Below, piece by piece: positions 55,969 to 64,000 of a stretch of 64,000 nucleotides of DNA. The position numbers and the translations under genes were made by a program. The notes below the pieces were generated by a model. It did not search any database and was not told the DNA's origin. It worked only from the letters and a program-made list of their open reading frames with translations. Source of the DNA: Solimicrobium sp040544425 (lineage in GTDB: Bacteria; Pseudomonadota; Gammaproteobacteria; Burkholderiales; Burkholderiaceae_D); the NCBI GenBank assembly GCA_040544425.1, contig JBEONO010000016.1, positions 41,202 through 105,201 on the forward strand, read 5' to 3'. Position 1 is the first letter of the stretch. The number at the start of each line of letters is the position of its first letter.

Positions 55969-56444
55969 TGGGCACCTCGCTTCGCCAAAAGCAGCCGGTC
56001 AAATTTTGCCGGGGTGACGCGCGCATACACATCATCACCCACGGTCATGGCCGGTGCGCAGCCGCATTGACCAAGGCAATACACCGGCTCCAGCGTAAAT
56101 TGTCCGTCCGCTGTGGTTTGATGAAAGTCACAACCCAGCGCAGCCCGGGCATGATCGGCCAGCGCATTGCCACCGTTCGATTGACAGGCCTCGGCGCGGC
56201 AGATTTGAATGACGTGTTTGCCAGCAGGATGCTGGCGGAAGAAATGATAGTAGGTCACCACACCGTGCACTTCCGCGCGCGACAGATTCAATTGCTCGGC
56301 AATCTGCGGCACTACCTCAGCGGGGATATACCCGGCCTGCTCCTGAATCGCATGCAGGATAGGCAGCAGCGCGCCCGGCATGGTCCGATGGTCTGCAATG
56401 ATGGCAGCGAGCGCGTCGCTGTCGTACCCGGTGGATCGAATCAT
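55965..56444 (-). CDS. fdsG: Formate dehydrogenase gamma subunit FdsG
   Basis: 159 residues, NuoE-like. The [2Fe-2S] ligands are in IQICRAEACQSNGG and VYCLGQCGCAPAM; LLPILHAIQEQAGYIP and EVHGVVTYYHFF are conserved. First gene of the fds operon, divergent from fdsR. Confidence 0.95.
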   Translation of the reverse strand: MIRSTGYDSDALAAIIADHRTMPGALLPILHAIQEQAGYIPAEVVPQIAEQLNLSRAEVHGVVTYYHFFRQHPAGKHVIQICRAEACQSNGGNALADHARAALGCDFHQTTADGQFTLEPVYCLGQCGCAPAMTVGDDVYARVTPAKFDRLLLAKRGAQ

Positions 56445-56474
56445 ACTTCACCCTGTCGGCAAATTCGCAGCTGG

Positions 56475-56498
56475 CTATATGCTTTACATTTCATATAG
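56475..56498. promoter_or_regulatory. ModE-like inverted repeat in the fdsG-fdsR gap
   Basis: CTATATG (56475-56481) and CATATAG (56492-56498), a perfect 7-bp inverted repeat with a 10-bp centre. Flanking G/C pairs (GGCTATAT...ATATAGAC) resemble the CGCTATAT-type half-sites of ModE. It is located 30 bp before the fdsG ATG, suited for control by the adjacent FdsR. Confidence 0.5.
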
Positions 56499-56591
56499 AC
56501 ACTGGCATTGTGTTGGAATTGGGTAACATTAGCACCCTTGGCGGGCCAATACAATAGGCTAAAAAAAGCATAACTGATCCGGGAATCAAGC

Positions 56592-57665
56592 ATGTATAAA
56601 GTAGACATCACGCCGCTCTGGAAAATCAGCAGTAATGCCGCGCCTGGCCTCGATATGTCGGCCCTGCTGGCCCTGCTTTCGGCAATACAAAAAACCGGGT
56701 CAATTGCCCAGGCTGCCCAGCAAGTGGGTCTGTCGTATCGCTATGCCTGGGGCTTGCTGCGCGCTGCAGAACAGATGTTTAACGACGCCCTGATGAGCAA
56801 GACGCGCGGTCAGGGCACCACGCTGACCCCCTTGGCAGAAAAACTGATCTGGGCCGAACGTCGGGTTGCGGCGCGGCTGGCGCCGACGCTGGAAAGTCTG
56901 TCCTCGGAACTGGAAGCCGAGCTGAATAAAAATCTGCCGGACAAATCTCCGGTAATCAGGCTGCATGCCAGTCATGGCTTTGCGGTCGCCGCGCTGATGA
57001 AAATTTTCAACCACGAGCAATTTCCCATTGAAACCCAATATCGCAACAGCACTGATGCGGTGGCCGCGCTGTCGCGCAAGGAGTGTGAGCTGGCCGGATT
57101 CCATGTGCCGCTGGGCGAGTTCGAATCAGCGGCGGTGGCACGCTATACCCGGTGGCTGAATCCGAAAACCCACTGCCTGATTCATCTGGCAGTGCGCAAT
57201 CAAGGATTATTCGTTGCTGCGGGCAATCCGAAAAACATAAGCGGCGTGAACGATCTGGACAAAAATCAGCTGGTGTTTGTCAACCGCCAAACAGGTTCGG
57301 GGACGCGACTATTGCTGGAGATGCTGTTAGCCAAACATCAGGTCGACTCTCGCAACGTCATCGGCTTTGATACTACCGAACTGACCCACTCGGCAGTGGC
57401 CGCATTCATTGCCAGCGGGATGGCCGATGTCGGCTTTGGCGTGCAGACCGCCGCACAGCGTTTTGGACTGGACTTTATTCCCCTGGTGCGTGAGCAGTAT
57501 TTTTTTGCATTGCCGCTCGCCGCGCTGAACGATCCAACCATGCAGCATGTGATTGAAGTGATGCAATCGGAGGGCTATCGAAATCAGGTGAACCAGCTGG
57601 CTGGTTATGATGCAAGCGATACCGGGAAAATAATATCGATAAACCAGGCTTTTCAGGAGCTCTAG
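56592..57665 (+). CDS. fdsR: FdsR-type regulator: ModE/LysR-like HTH with periplasmic-binding-like domain
   Basis: 357 residues. The N-terminal winged HTH (about 20-85: LLALLSAIQKTGSIAQAAQQ, GLSYRYAWGLLRAAEQMF, RGQGTTLTPLAEKLIWAERR) resembles ModE and LysR. The C-terminal part (about 110-345) is a PBP-like domain (VFVNRQTGSGTRLLLEMLL, VAAFIASGMADVGFGVQTAAQ), a type linked to molybdate/tungstate or formate sensing. In Cupriavidus a homologue named FdsR acts on the fds operon; the place next to fdsG supports the same call here. Confidence 0.85.
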   Translation: MYKVDITPLWKISSNAAPGLDMSALLALLSAIQKTGSIAQAAQQVGLSYRYAWGLLRAAEQMFNDALMSKTRGQGTTLTPLAEKLIWAERRVAARLAPTLESLSSELEAELNKNLPDKSPVIRLHASHGFAVAALMKIFNHEQFPIETQYRNSTDAVAALSRKECELAGFHVPLGEFESAAVARYTRWLNPKTHCLIHLAVRNQGLFVAAGNPKNISGVNDLDKNQLVFVNRQTGSGTRLLLEMLLAKHQVDSRNVIGFDTTELTHSAVAAFIASGMADVGFGVQTAAQRFGLDFIPLVREQYFFALPLAALNDPTMQHVIEVMQSEGYRNQVNQLAGYDASDTGKIISINQAFQEL

Positions 57666-57676
57666 TCAAGTAAATC

Positions 57677-57696
57677 GTCATTGCCGCGGGAATGAC
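57677..57696. repeat. Short GTCATT...AATGAC palindrome
   Basis: A 20-bp near-perfect palindrome with one mismatched pair (GTCATT-G-CCGCGG-G-AATGAC) in the convergent gap between fdsR and fdhD. Its ends match those of the element at 47261-47356. It may serve as a transcript end. Confidence 0.65.
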
Positions 57697-57721
57697 AGAA
57701 GCAAACAAGGGATTCAAAAAC

Positions 57722-58567
57722 TCAGAAGCGAATTCGATCGGGGCAGCTGTACACAACCAAACCGCCATTGCGAACAAAGCCGACTAACGTCAATCCGCTT
57801 TTCCTGGCCAGATCAAGCGCCAGACTGGTCGGCGCCGAAATTGTCGCCAACAGGGGAATCCCCGCCCGCGCAGTCTTTTGCGCCAACTCATAACTGGCGC
57901 GACTGGTCATGATCACGCAGCCAGTTGAGCTTGGTATTTTTTGATCCAGCAAGGCACCGATTAATTTATCCAGCGCGTTGTGACGCCCCAGATCTTCGCG
58001 CACCATCAGCACCCTGCCCTCTGGATCTACCCAGGCAGCGGCATGCATCGCACCGGTGATTTGATTGATCGATTGCTTTTGTTGCAGGGAGTTGAACGCT
58101 TCAAACAGTGCCGACTGCGAAATTGAAAATGACCTCTGATCCTGCAGCGCCGGAGTTGCAATGCCCGCTTCAAATGCAGTCAAACTCTCCAGCCCGCACA
58201 GACCACAACCGGTACGACCAACCATCGTGCGCCGCCGTTCTTTTAACTGCGCAAAACTGGCCGCAGCGATGGTCAGATGCACTTCAATGCCGACCTCCGG
58301 ATGCACCACTTCCTCAATGTCATACACGTCGGCGCGCTGATTGATGATCCCTTCCGAAAAACTGAACCCCAGAGCGAAATCGATGAGGTTCAGCGGTGTT
58401 GCCAGCATCACCGCATGCGAAATCCCGTTGAATACCAGAGCAACCGGCACTTCGCAGGCGACAAAATCAGCAGTCTCGGTAACCACACCTTGTTTAGAAC
58501 GCTGGACCAGCACTTCCCGAAAGCCAGGTTCAGCGCTGTTTTCGGGCAGATCGTTTTGTATCATCAT
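57722..58567 (-). CDS. fdhD: Formate dehydrogenase accessory sulfurtransferase FdhD
   Basis: 281 residues. The CxxC sulfur-transfer motif is in VGRTGCGLCGLES; DLGRHNALDKLIGALL and VIMTSRASYELAQKTARAG are family blocks. It transfers sulfur to the Mo-bisMGD cofactor before insertion into FdsA (called FdsC in other FDS operons). Here it is separated from fdsGBAD and instead follows the OFA transporter gene with near-overlap. Confidence 0.95.
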   Translation of the reverse strand: MMIQNDLPENSAEPGFREVLVQRSKQGVVTETADFVACEVPVALVFNGISHAVMLATPLNLIDFALGFSFSEGIINQRADVYDIEEVVHPEVGIEVHLTIAAASFAQLKERRRTMVGRTGCGLCGLESLTAFEAGIATPALQDQRSFSISQSALFEAFNSLQQKQSINQITGAMHAAAWVDPEGRVLMVREDLGRHNALDKLIGALLDQKIPSSTGCVIMTSRASYELAQKTARAGIPLLATISAPTSLALDLARKSGLTLVGFVRNGGLVVYSCPDRIRF

Positions 58568-58570
58568 CAA

Positions 58571-60205
58571 TCACTTAAATAAAATCAGCGCCTTTTGCAG
58601 AGTCACCCAAATTCCAAACATCAAAGGAATCCCGACTACGGCCCACGAAACAAACACCAGCGCACTGCCGGAAGCACTGGCCTCGGAATGCGATTCGCCA
58701 GCGAGGTTGAGTACAGCTTTATCGCTGGCCAGTTTTCGTTCATGCGCCAGTTCTTCCTCGCTCATAAAATGTTTGTCGTCAACCGGTTTGACCAGCAAAT
58801 TACAGATAAAGCCGAGCACCAGCAATGCGGCCAGCACATACATCGTGACATTGTAAGCCTGTGCCTTGGCTACGCCATGGTCGAGCTGATATTCACGGAT
58901 CGAATTCACTACCAGCGGTCCCAACACGCCGGCGGTCGCCCAGGCAGTCAGTAAAATGCCGTGAATGGCGCCAACCATTTGCGAACCGAACATATCGGCC
59001 AGATAGGCCGGCACGGTTGCAAAGCCACCGCCATACATCGACAAAATAATGCAGAACGCTAACACGAATAAGGCCAGGTGTCCTGCCGCACCAATAGTTG
59101 GAATCGAGGCGTACAAAATAAATCCGATCACAAAGAACGCGAAGTAGGTCATCTTCCGACCTATCTTGTCAGACAACGATGCCCAGAAAAACCGCCCGCC
59201 GATATTAAACAAGGACAGCAGGCCCGTGAAGCTGGCGGCGATGGTGGCGATCTGTGCTTTTTGCGCCAGACTCAATTCATTAAAGCCAAGATTCAGATCA
59301 ATCAGATGACCGCCAAATACTTCCTGCAGCAAGGGCGAGGCCATGCCTAAAATGCCGATCCCTGCAGTCACATTCAGACACAACACGGCCCAGATCAGCC
59401 AGAACTGTCTGGTCTTCCAGGCACCGGACACGTGCACGTGTTTCTGGGTAATCATGGCGTTGTTGACATGCGATGCGGGCATGGTCCAGCCTGCCGGTTT
59501 CCATCCGGTAGGCGGAACGCGATAAGCAAACGAACCGGCAACCATATACACAAAATAGATCGCCGCCATGGTCACCAGCGTTTCCCACACGCCCACCGAA
59601 GTGGTGGTGGCGTAGTGACGCATCAACCAGTCGGCCAGCGGCGCACCGACCATCGCACCGCCACCAAAACCCATAATCGCCATACCGGTCGCCATGCCGC
59701 GCTTGTCCGGAAACCATTTGATCAGGGTCGAGACCGGCGAGATATAACCAAGACCAAGTCCGATACCCCCGATCACCCCGGCACCGAGCCACATCAGCCA
59801 GATCTGATGCACGTAAATGCCGAGTGCCGAAATGACCAGACCACCACACCAGCACAAGGCTGACACCACGCCAGCCTTGCGTGGTCCGGCATGTTCCAGC
59901 CAACCACCCAACAAGGCAGCAGAACAACCCAAAAATATAAAGAACAATTGAAACATCACCACCAGGCTGGAAATCTTCCAGTCGCAATCAGTCGCCACGA
60001 GGCTCGCAAAAAAATCCATGTCCTTGGGACAGGCGCTTGAACTGGTGATCCCGACCGCTCTGGTTAGCGGCAACCAGAACACTGAAAAGCCATAAGCCAT
60101 ACCGATACACAGATGAATCGCCAGCGCGGCAGGTGGTACCAACCAGCGATTAAAACCAGGACCGGCGATGATATTTTCTTTTGACAATAAAGCGGCAATC
60201 GACAT
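58571..60205 (-). CDS. OFA-family (oxalate/formate antiporter-like) MFS transporter
   Basis: 544 residues, about 12 membrane segments. The N-terminus has MAYGFSVFWLPLTRAVG; MWLGAGVIGGIGLGLGYISPVSTLIKWFPDKRGMATGMAIMGFGGGAM is the OFA signature region, and GRFFWASLSDKIGRK is the typical MFS loop. It likely carries a small carboxylate; formate or oxalate is suggested by fdhD directly downstream. ATG 60205 has a ribosome site (AAGGATT); the longer frame to 60292 adds no family sequence. Confidence 0.83.
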   Translation of the reverse strand: MSIAALLSKENIIAGPGFNRWLVPPAALAIHLCIGMAYGFSVFWLPLTRAVGITSSSACPKDMDFFASLVATDCDWKISSLVVMFQLFFIFLGCSAALLGGWLEHAGPRKAGVVSALCWCGGLVISALGIYVHQIWLMWLGAGVIGGIGLGLGYISPVSTLIKWFPDKRGMATGMAIMGFGGGAMVGAPLADWLMRHYATTTSVGVWETLVTMAAIYFVYMVAGSFAYRVPPTGWKPAGWTMPASHVNNAMITQKHVHVSGAWKTRQFWLIWAVLCLNVTAGIGILGMASPLLQEVFGGHLIDLNLGFNELSLAQKAQIATIAASFTGLLSLFNIGGRFFWASLSDKIGRKMTYFAFFVIGFILYASIPTIGAAGHLALFVLAFCIILSMYGGGFATVPAYLADMFGSQMVGAIHGILLTAWATAGVLGPLVVNSIREYQLDHGVAKAQAYNVTMYVLAALLVLGFICNLLVKPVDDKHFMSEEELAHERKLASDKAVLNLAGESHSEASASGSALVFVSWAVVGIPLMFGIWVTLQKALILFK

Positions 60206-60382
60206 ACTTGAATCCTTTTTTGAGCGACACAAAAATTGTTTATGGAAACTGTTTCTGTTGAGCATGATGCACCGGCCAAATTTACTTGACAAGAATATTC
60301 AGGAAATAATTGTTTGCAGTTGCAACATAAACCGGCCACTTCAATTATCATTTGCGACACTCAAAATGACATCACCAACGCC

Positions 60383-60979
60383 ATGCCTTCTCCTGTACAG
60401 CACGAACGGATTTGTAATGACCTGGTCAATCAGGGCTGGAGCGTCGTCGACAATTTTTTTGACCCGGAATTGACCCGGCTATTGGCCAACGAATGTCGGC
60501 AATTGGCGACAGCGGGCAAATTCAGTCCGGCCGGTATTGGCCGGGCAGAACACCGCACGATTGACAACGTGATTCGCGGCGACCAGATCGGCTGGCTTGA
60601 AGCTGGCATGGCCCCGGGCGTTGATCGCTTTCTGGGGCATATCGAAGAATTGCGGATTTTTTTTAACCGGCAATTATTTCTGGGACTGGAAGACGTTGAG
60701 AATCATTTTGCCGTGTATCCGAAAGGCGCGTTCTATCAAAAACATCTGGACCGTTTCCAGCATTCCGACAGCCGGGTGATTTCTTCGGTGCTGTATTTGA
60801 ATCAGAACTGGCAGAGCGAACATGGTGGTCAACTACGTCTGCATCTGGATGACGGGGTAGAAGACATCGAACCGATCGCAAACCGGTTGGTCCTGTTTAT
60901 CTCTGCGCAGATTGTGCACGAGGTATTGCCGACCGAGGTTGAGCGGCTGTCGCTGACCGGGTGGTTCAGGCGTCATTGA
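60383..60979 (+). CDS. 2-oxoglutarate/Fe(II)-dependent oxygenase (prolyl-4-hydroxylase-like)
   Basis: 198 residues from ATG 60383 (or up to 221 from TTG 60314). The iron-binding triad is visible: HxD in FYQKHLDRFQHS and the distal His in AQIVHEVLPT; the 2-oxoglutarate-binding Arg is in RLSLTGWFRR. YLNQNW and GGQLRLHLDDG are typical of the P4Hc fold. Divergent from the OFA transporter. Substrate unknown. Confidence 0.85.
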   Translation: MPSPVQHERICNDLVNQGWSVVDNFFDPELTRLLANECRQLATAGKFSPAGIGRAEHRTIDNVIRGDQIGWLEAGMAPGVDRFLGHIEELRIFFNRQLFLGLEDVENHFAVYPKGAFYQKHLDRFQHSDSRVISSVLYLNQNWQSEHGGQLRLHLDDGVEDIEPIANRLVLFISAQIVHEVLPTEVERLSLTGWFRRH

Positions 60980-61137
60980 GATTTCTTGATTGGGATAAGT
61001 CACTGCCCGGTAAACAATGGATTGCAGTCGTTGGAATTTTCACCCATTTGTCCGCAGCGTGACCTAAACGGTCAAATGGCATTTCAGAAAGCGGTCGTTC
61101 ATTCGCAAGCGAAAAATTTAAATTTGAGATTTACGAA

Positions 61138-61728
61138 CTAGCAAAAACAACCCAAATCCGGATCAATCCTCAAAAGGCTAGCTGGCATCAGCCGCCTTCC
61201 GTTGAAGATTGGGCTATTCTTGTCCGATATTGACAAAAAATTCGTACCTGCTGGTGGAAAATCATCGATCAACATATTTGTTGCGTATATTGTCCTGGGG
61301 ATTTGTTGAAATGGAATTCGAACGAAAATTCCGTTTTCCAAAACAAACCCGACGTATGGTGGCTTAGTAAAACCATATTTCCTCGATTCACGATCGGTTT
61401 TGGGCCATCCGATAACATAGAGACGATCCTTGTCAATATTGACAACCAAAGGTATTAAATTCTCATGCCACTCAATTGACTCAGAGCTTATTTCCGGCAA
61501 CTCAATTCTCAACCACGCTTCGCGAGCATTTTGTCCCTCTACACGTCTTTTTTGATCCACTGTGATTTTTCGCCCATCATTTAGCATTACTTCTTCTTTC
61601 CAGGATTTGAATGGGAGACGTGCGAAAATCCAGTAGAAAACTATTGAAACACAAACAGTGACAAACAAAATTATCAGCTGATTTTTTCTTACATATCTGG
61701 CAAATATTAAATTCACGTTGGCGTCCAA
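61138..61728 (-). CDS. Hypothetical single-TM protein
   Basis: 196 residues; I do not recognise the family. One membrane segment near the N-terminus (LIILFVTVCVSIVFYWIFA, about 18-36) is followed by a soluble domain rich in beta-strand patterns (VVNIDKDRLYVIGWP, PYVGFVLENGIFVRIPF) and a C-terminal LGCFC. The start is TTG 61728 or GTG 61716. Base composition is more AT-rich than the core genes upstream, in line with an accessory region. Confidence 0.5.
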   Translation of the reverse strand: MDANVNLIFARYVRKNQLIILFVTVCVSIVFYWIFARLPFKSWKEEVMLNDGRKITVDQKRRVEGQNAREAWLRIELPEISSESIEWHENLIPLVVNIDKDRLYVIGWPKTDRESRKYGFTKPPYVGFVLENGIFVRIPFQQIPRTIYATNMLIDDFPPAGTNFLSISDKNSPIFNGRRLMPASLLRIDPDLGCFC

Positions 61729-61866
61729 GGTTAGGATTTTGCGTTCAATTTGAATCTGGAATTGCGGCTATTAGAGAGTCAGCAATGTGCCGATCGAGCT
61801 ATTGTTCATACATCCAGACTACCTCCTGTCCTGCGCATTTCGGGCATACATGTTGCGAATCGACTT

Positions 61867-62238
61867 CTATTTGTTTGCATCAAGTTTGGGTTGTCCGATA
61901 GCGAAGGATGCTTTTTGAATGAGGCCATCTATGACCTCGTAAATACAAAGCATTTCAACCGTTCCAAGGCCATCTTGAAAATTACGAGTAATGATTTCCA
62001 AGTCAACAACGATGTTATTCATAACTGTCCGGCTAACCAATTTCGCATGAAGATCCGGCTCCAAAAAACGAGAAGTTATGCGAGAGCGCATTTCTGCATG
62101 CCCTTGAGCCAGTCGCTCCCCGTGCAAGGAATACTGTTCAGCGTCATGTGCATACGTTCCCAACCAGCCTTCAACATCTTTGGAATTATAGGCATTGAGC
62201 TGTCGCTGTATAACATCAGCTGGCATTTCGATAGACAT
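61867..62238 (-). CDS. NTF2-like/SnoaL-like protein
   Basis: 123 residues. The cone-shaped NTF2 fold pattern is recognisable: VIQRQLNAYNSKDVEGWLGTYAHDAEQYSLHG at the N-terminus and VDLEIITRNFQDGLGTVEMLCIYEVIDGLIQKASFAIGQP at the C-terminus. Family members are small ligand-binding proteins or isomerases. A good ribosome site (CGGAG) precedes ATG 62238. Role unknown. Confidence 0.75.
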   Translation of the reverse strand: MSIEMPADVIQRQLNAYNSKDVEGWLGTYAHDAEQYSLHGERLAQGHAEMRSRITSRFLEPDLHAKLVSRTVMNNIVVDLEIITRNFQDGLGTVEMLCIYEVIDGLIQKASFAIGQPKLDANK

Positions 62239-62491
62239 GAATTAATACTCCGTTTATTTCTCATAAATTGGCTTACCTACTCAACGGCCGGAACGTGCCG
62301 AGACAGTGTAAAAACCAAAGATCCGTCAACGATCTATCTTCATTGCGTTTTAATTGCGGTTTAACGGAGCTATAAGACGTCCCAGTTTAATCTGATTTTT
62401 TCATTTCAAGCTCTTCGTTTTTTTTGCGATGAACTTAAATCGCTCGTAATCCCCTCCAAATAGGGGCTATTTACAACATCTCTGTCTCGCC
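62239..62491. other. Intergenic region between the NTF2-like gene and the transposase
   Basis: About 250 bp, AT-rich. It contains a small palindrome (AAATAG-GGG-CTATTT, near 62459) and no convincing gene. The downstream end of the insertion sequence must lie here. Confidence 0.45.
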
Positions 62492-63922
62492 TCACCGTCC
62501 CATCGCCTGCATTAATGGGATCGTGCCCAGTATTTTCATCACACGCTTCATGTTATAGGCCAGCACGTGCAAACTCATCTCCGTTGCAACGTGCTTGAGT
62601 CTCTTCATCAGAAAGTGCTGATTGCCCATCCAAAATTTGATGGTCCCAAAGGTATGCTCCACCGTCTCTCGACGGATCCGCATCGCTTCGGGGAAATGAT
62701 CCAGTCGTCGTTGCATTTCATCTAAAACAGCTTCGTTTTCCCATCGGCTTACCCGCCGTTCTTTGCCTGGCGTGCATTGAGCCTTCAACGGACAATTCTT
62801 GCATTCGGTTGTCCAATACCGATGCTGCGTTTCACCGCGTTCTTTATGACTCGTGTGTCGGATGAGTATCTGACCAGCTGGGCACCGATAGACATCTTTC
62901 TTTTCATCGTAGATAAAATCATCTTTGCCAAACCGGCCTTCTTTGGATGCAGTTGATGTCACACTTTTAGCAACAATGGCACTGATGTCGGCGTTGTCGC
63001 AGGCCAGTATTTCGGTGTTCTTGTAATAGCCCCGGTCGGCTATTGCGGTGAGCTTTTCGACACCCATCGCGTCGCGTGCCTTGGTTGCCATGTTAAATAA
63101 TTGATCGCGATCATTGCCATCGTTGGTGACTTCATGATCAACGATAAGGTGGTGTTTGCTGTCGACGGCTACTTGCACGTTATAACCAACAACGGCACTG
63201 CCGCGTGTGCGCATGGAACGCGCATCGGGGTCGGTTTTGGAGATTTGATGATCTGGTGCGGTGTCGAGTTGGTTCTTGATTTCTCCTAACTGTTTCATCC
63301 GCGAATTGAGTCTGGCTATTTTTTTCTCGATGCGTTCGACGCGACACTGTTTGATATCGGGCTCATGCCGGTCAGCAGTTTCGAGATCTTTCAGGTAGTC
63401 GCCAATGCTGATTTCGATTTGCTGCATCCACCGGTCCACTTTATCTTTTGTAAAATTTTTGTCTCGATTGTTGACGGCTTTGAATTTGCTGCCGTCAATG
63501 GTTATCAACGATTCAGCGAACAGATTCAGTTCTTTGCATAGCGCTACAAATTGACGGCAAACACTGCGAATGGCCGTGCCATTGTCTTTGCGGAAGTTGG
63601 CGATGGTTTTAAAGTCAGGAGTTAGACGCCCCGTTAACCACATCAGCTCAACATTGCGTTGCGCTTCACGCTCCAGGCGCCGACTGGACTGAACGCGGTT
63701 CAGATAACCATAGACGTAAAGCTTTAGCATGACGCCGAGATGGTAGGAGGGTCTTCCTGTCACTGCCGGTTTCACACCTTCGAACCCTAAGGACTCGAGA
63801 TCGAGGTTATCGATAAACACGTCAACGACCCGAACTGGATTCTCTTGCGTGACGTAGTCATCCAACATCTCAGGGAGCAGCGTGCTTTGCTTACGGTTCT
63901 CGCCCTGGATAAATCGTTTCAT
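62492..63922 (-). CDS. IS1182-family transposase
   Basis: 476 residues, intact. N-terminal GRPSYHLGVMLKLYVYGYLNRVQSSRRLEREA and LTPDFKTIANFRKDNG are hallmarks of the family; the DDE residues are probably Asp143 (TIDGSKFKAV), Asp296 (AIADRGYYKN) and a Glu near 433 (RRETVEHTFG). A cysteine pair region (CPAGQILIRH, CKNCPLKAQC) lies between. It defines an insertion sequence, but I could not pair terminal inverted repeats inside the window; one end may lie beyond 64000. Confidence 0.9.
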   Translation of the reverse strand: MKRFIQGENRKQSTLLPEMLDDYVTQENPVRVVDVFIDNLDLESLGFEGVKPAVTGRPSYHLGVMLKLYVYGYLNRVQSSRRLEREAQRNVELMWLTGRLTPDFKTIANFRKDNGTAIRSVCRQFVALCKELNLFAESLITIDGSKFKAVNNRDKNFTKDKVDRWMQQIEISIGDYLKDLETADRHEPDIKQCRVERIEKKIARLNSRMKQLGEIKNQLDTAPDHQISKTDPDARSMRTRGSAVVGYNVQVAVDSKHHLIVDHEVTNDGNDRDQLFNMATKARDAMGVEKLTAIADRGYYKNTEILACDNADISAIVAKSVTSTASKEGRFGKDDFIYDEKKDVYRCPAGQILIRHTSHKERGETQHRYWTTECKNCPLKAQCTPGKERRVSRWENEAVLDEMQRRLDHFPEAMRIRRETVEHTFGTIKFWMGNQHFLMKRLKHVATEMSLHVLAYNMKRVMKILGTIPLMQAMGR

Positions 63923-64000
63923 CCTTACCTCGTCGTGTGTTGAGATAACGATTAGACAGAACGGAGCAAAAAAAAGTTTACTGGTGCAGCAAAAATAATT

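Noticed and set aside
62240..64000. Terminal inverted repeats of the IS1182 element
   Set aside because: A shared poly-T/GC stretch on both sides is too weak to call; one end may be outside the window.

Overview
The window looks like a chromosomal segment of a beta-proteobacterium of the order Burkholderiales, probably Oxalobacteraceae or a close relative. The basis is gene content and order: a complete pst/pho locus with ppk and sixA, a polyhydroxybutyrate locus (phaC, phaB, phaR), an NAD-dependent fds formate dehydrogenase operon with an FdsR-type regulator, an rpfE-like gene joined to recJ, and roughly 50% GC. No database search was possible, so the family placement is inference.

Layout. 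1-3.6 kb: an Lrp/AsnC regulator divergent from a saccharopine-dehydrogenase-like protein and an ALDH7-type aldehyde dehydrogenase (probably lysine or aminoadipate catabolism), then a small VF530 protein. 3.6-8.6 kb (minus strand): dctA, an orphan PAS histidine kinase and a TPR/transglutaminase-like lipoprotein. 8.9-19.5 kb: phosphate physiology (pstSCAB-phoU-phoB-phoR on minus, divergent ppk-sixA, then an OlsB-like ornithine acyltransferase), with a strong Pho box before pstS and a weaker candidate before olsB. 19.6-24.3 kb: lolC-lolD, divergent from the rpfE-like gene and recJ. 24.5-26.9 kb: a small exported protein, a LytS/AlgZ-type kinase and a LytTR response regulator. 26.9-30.7 kb: phaR, phaB, phaC and a small membrane protein. 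30.7-37.6 kb: pgeF, rluD, bamD, a GST, tmk, mltG, ygfZ and an NRDE protein. 37.6-42.1 kb: the glycine cleavage genes gcvH-gcvP-gcvT. 42.6-47.2 kb: glpD, a GT-C-like membrane protein and glpK. 47.5-51.3 kb: a DadA-like oxidase, the NAD(P)HX repair enzyme and an alpha/beta hydrolase. 51.3-61 kb: formate metabolism (fdsGBAD, fdsR, an OFA-family transporter, fdhD) and a 2OG-Fe(II) oxygenase. 61-64 kb: a more AT-rich accessory tail with two poorly characterised genes and an IS1182-family transposase.

The clearest physiological links are phosphate sensing, uptake and storage (PstS through PPK and possibly phosphate-free ornithine lipids), carbon storage as PHB, and formate uptake plus oxidation to NADH. 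The window is mostly ordinary core chromosome. I found no phage, CRISPR array, tRNA or rRNA. The items most worth a second look are the exported-protein/LytS/LytTR module with a terminator between kinase and regulator, the membrane glycosyltransferase-like gene inside the glp operon, a ModE-like inverted repeat between fdsG and fdsR, a candidate Pho box at olsB, and two REP-like palindromic elements.
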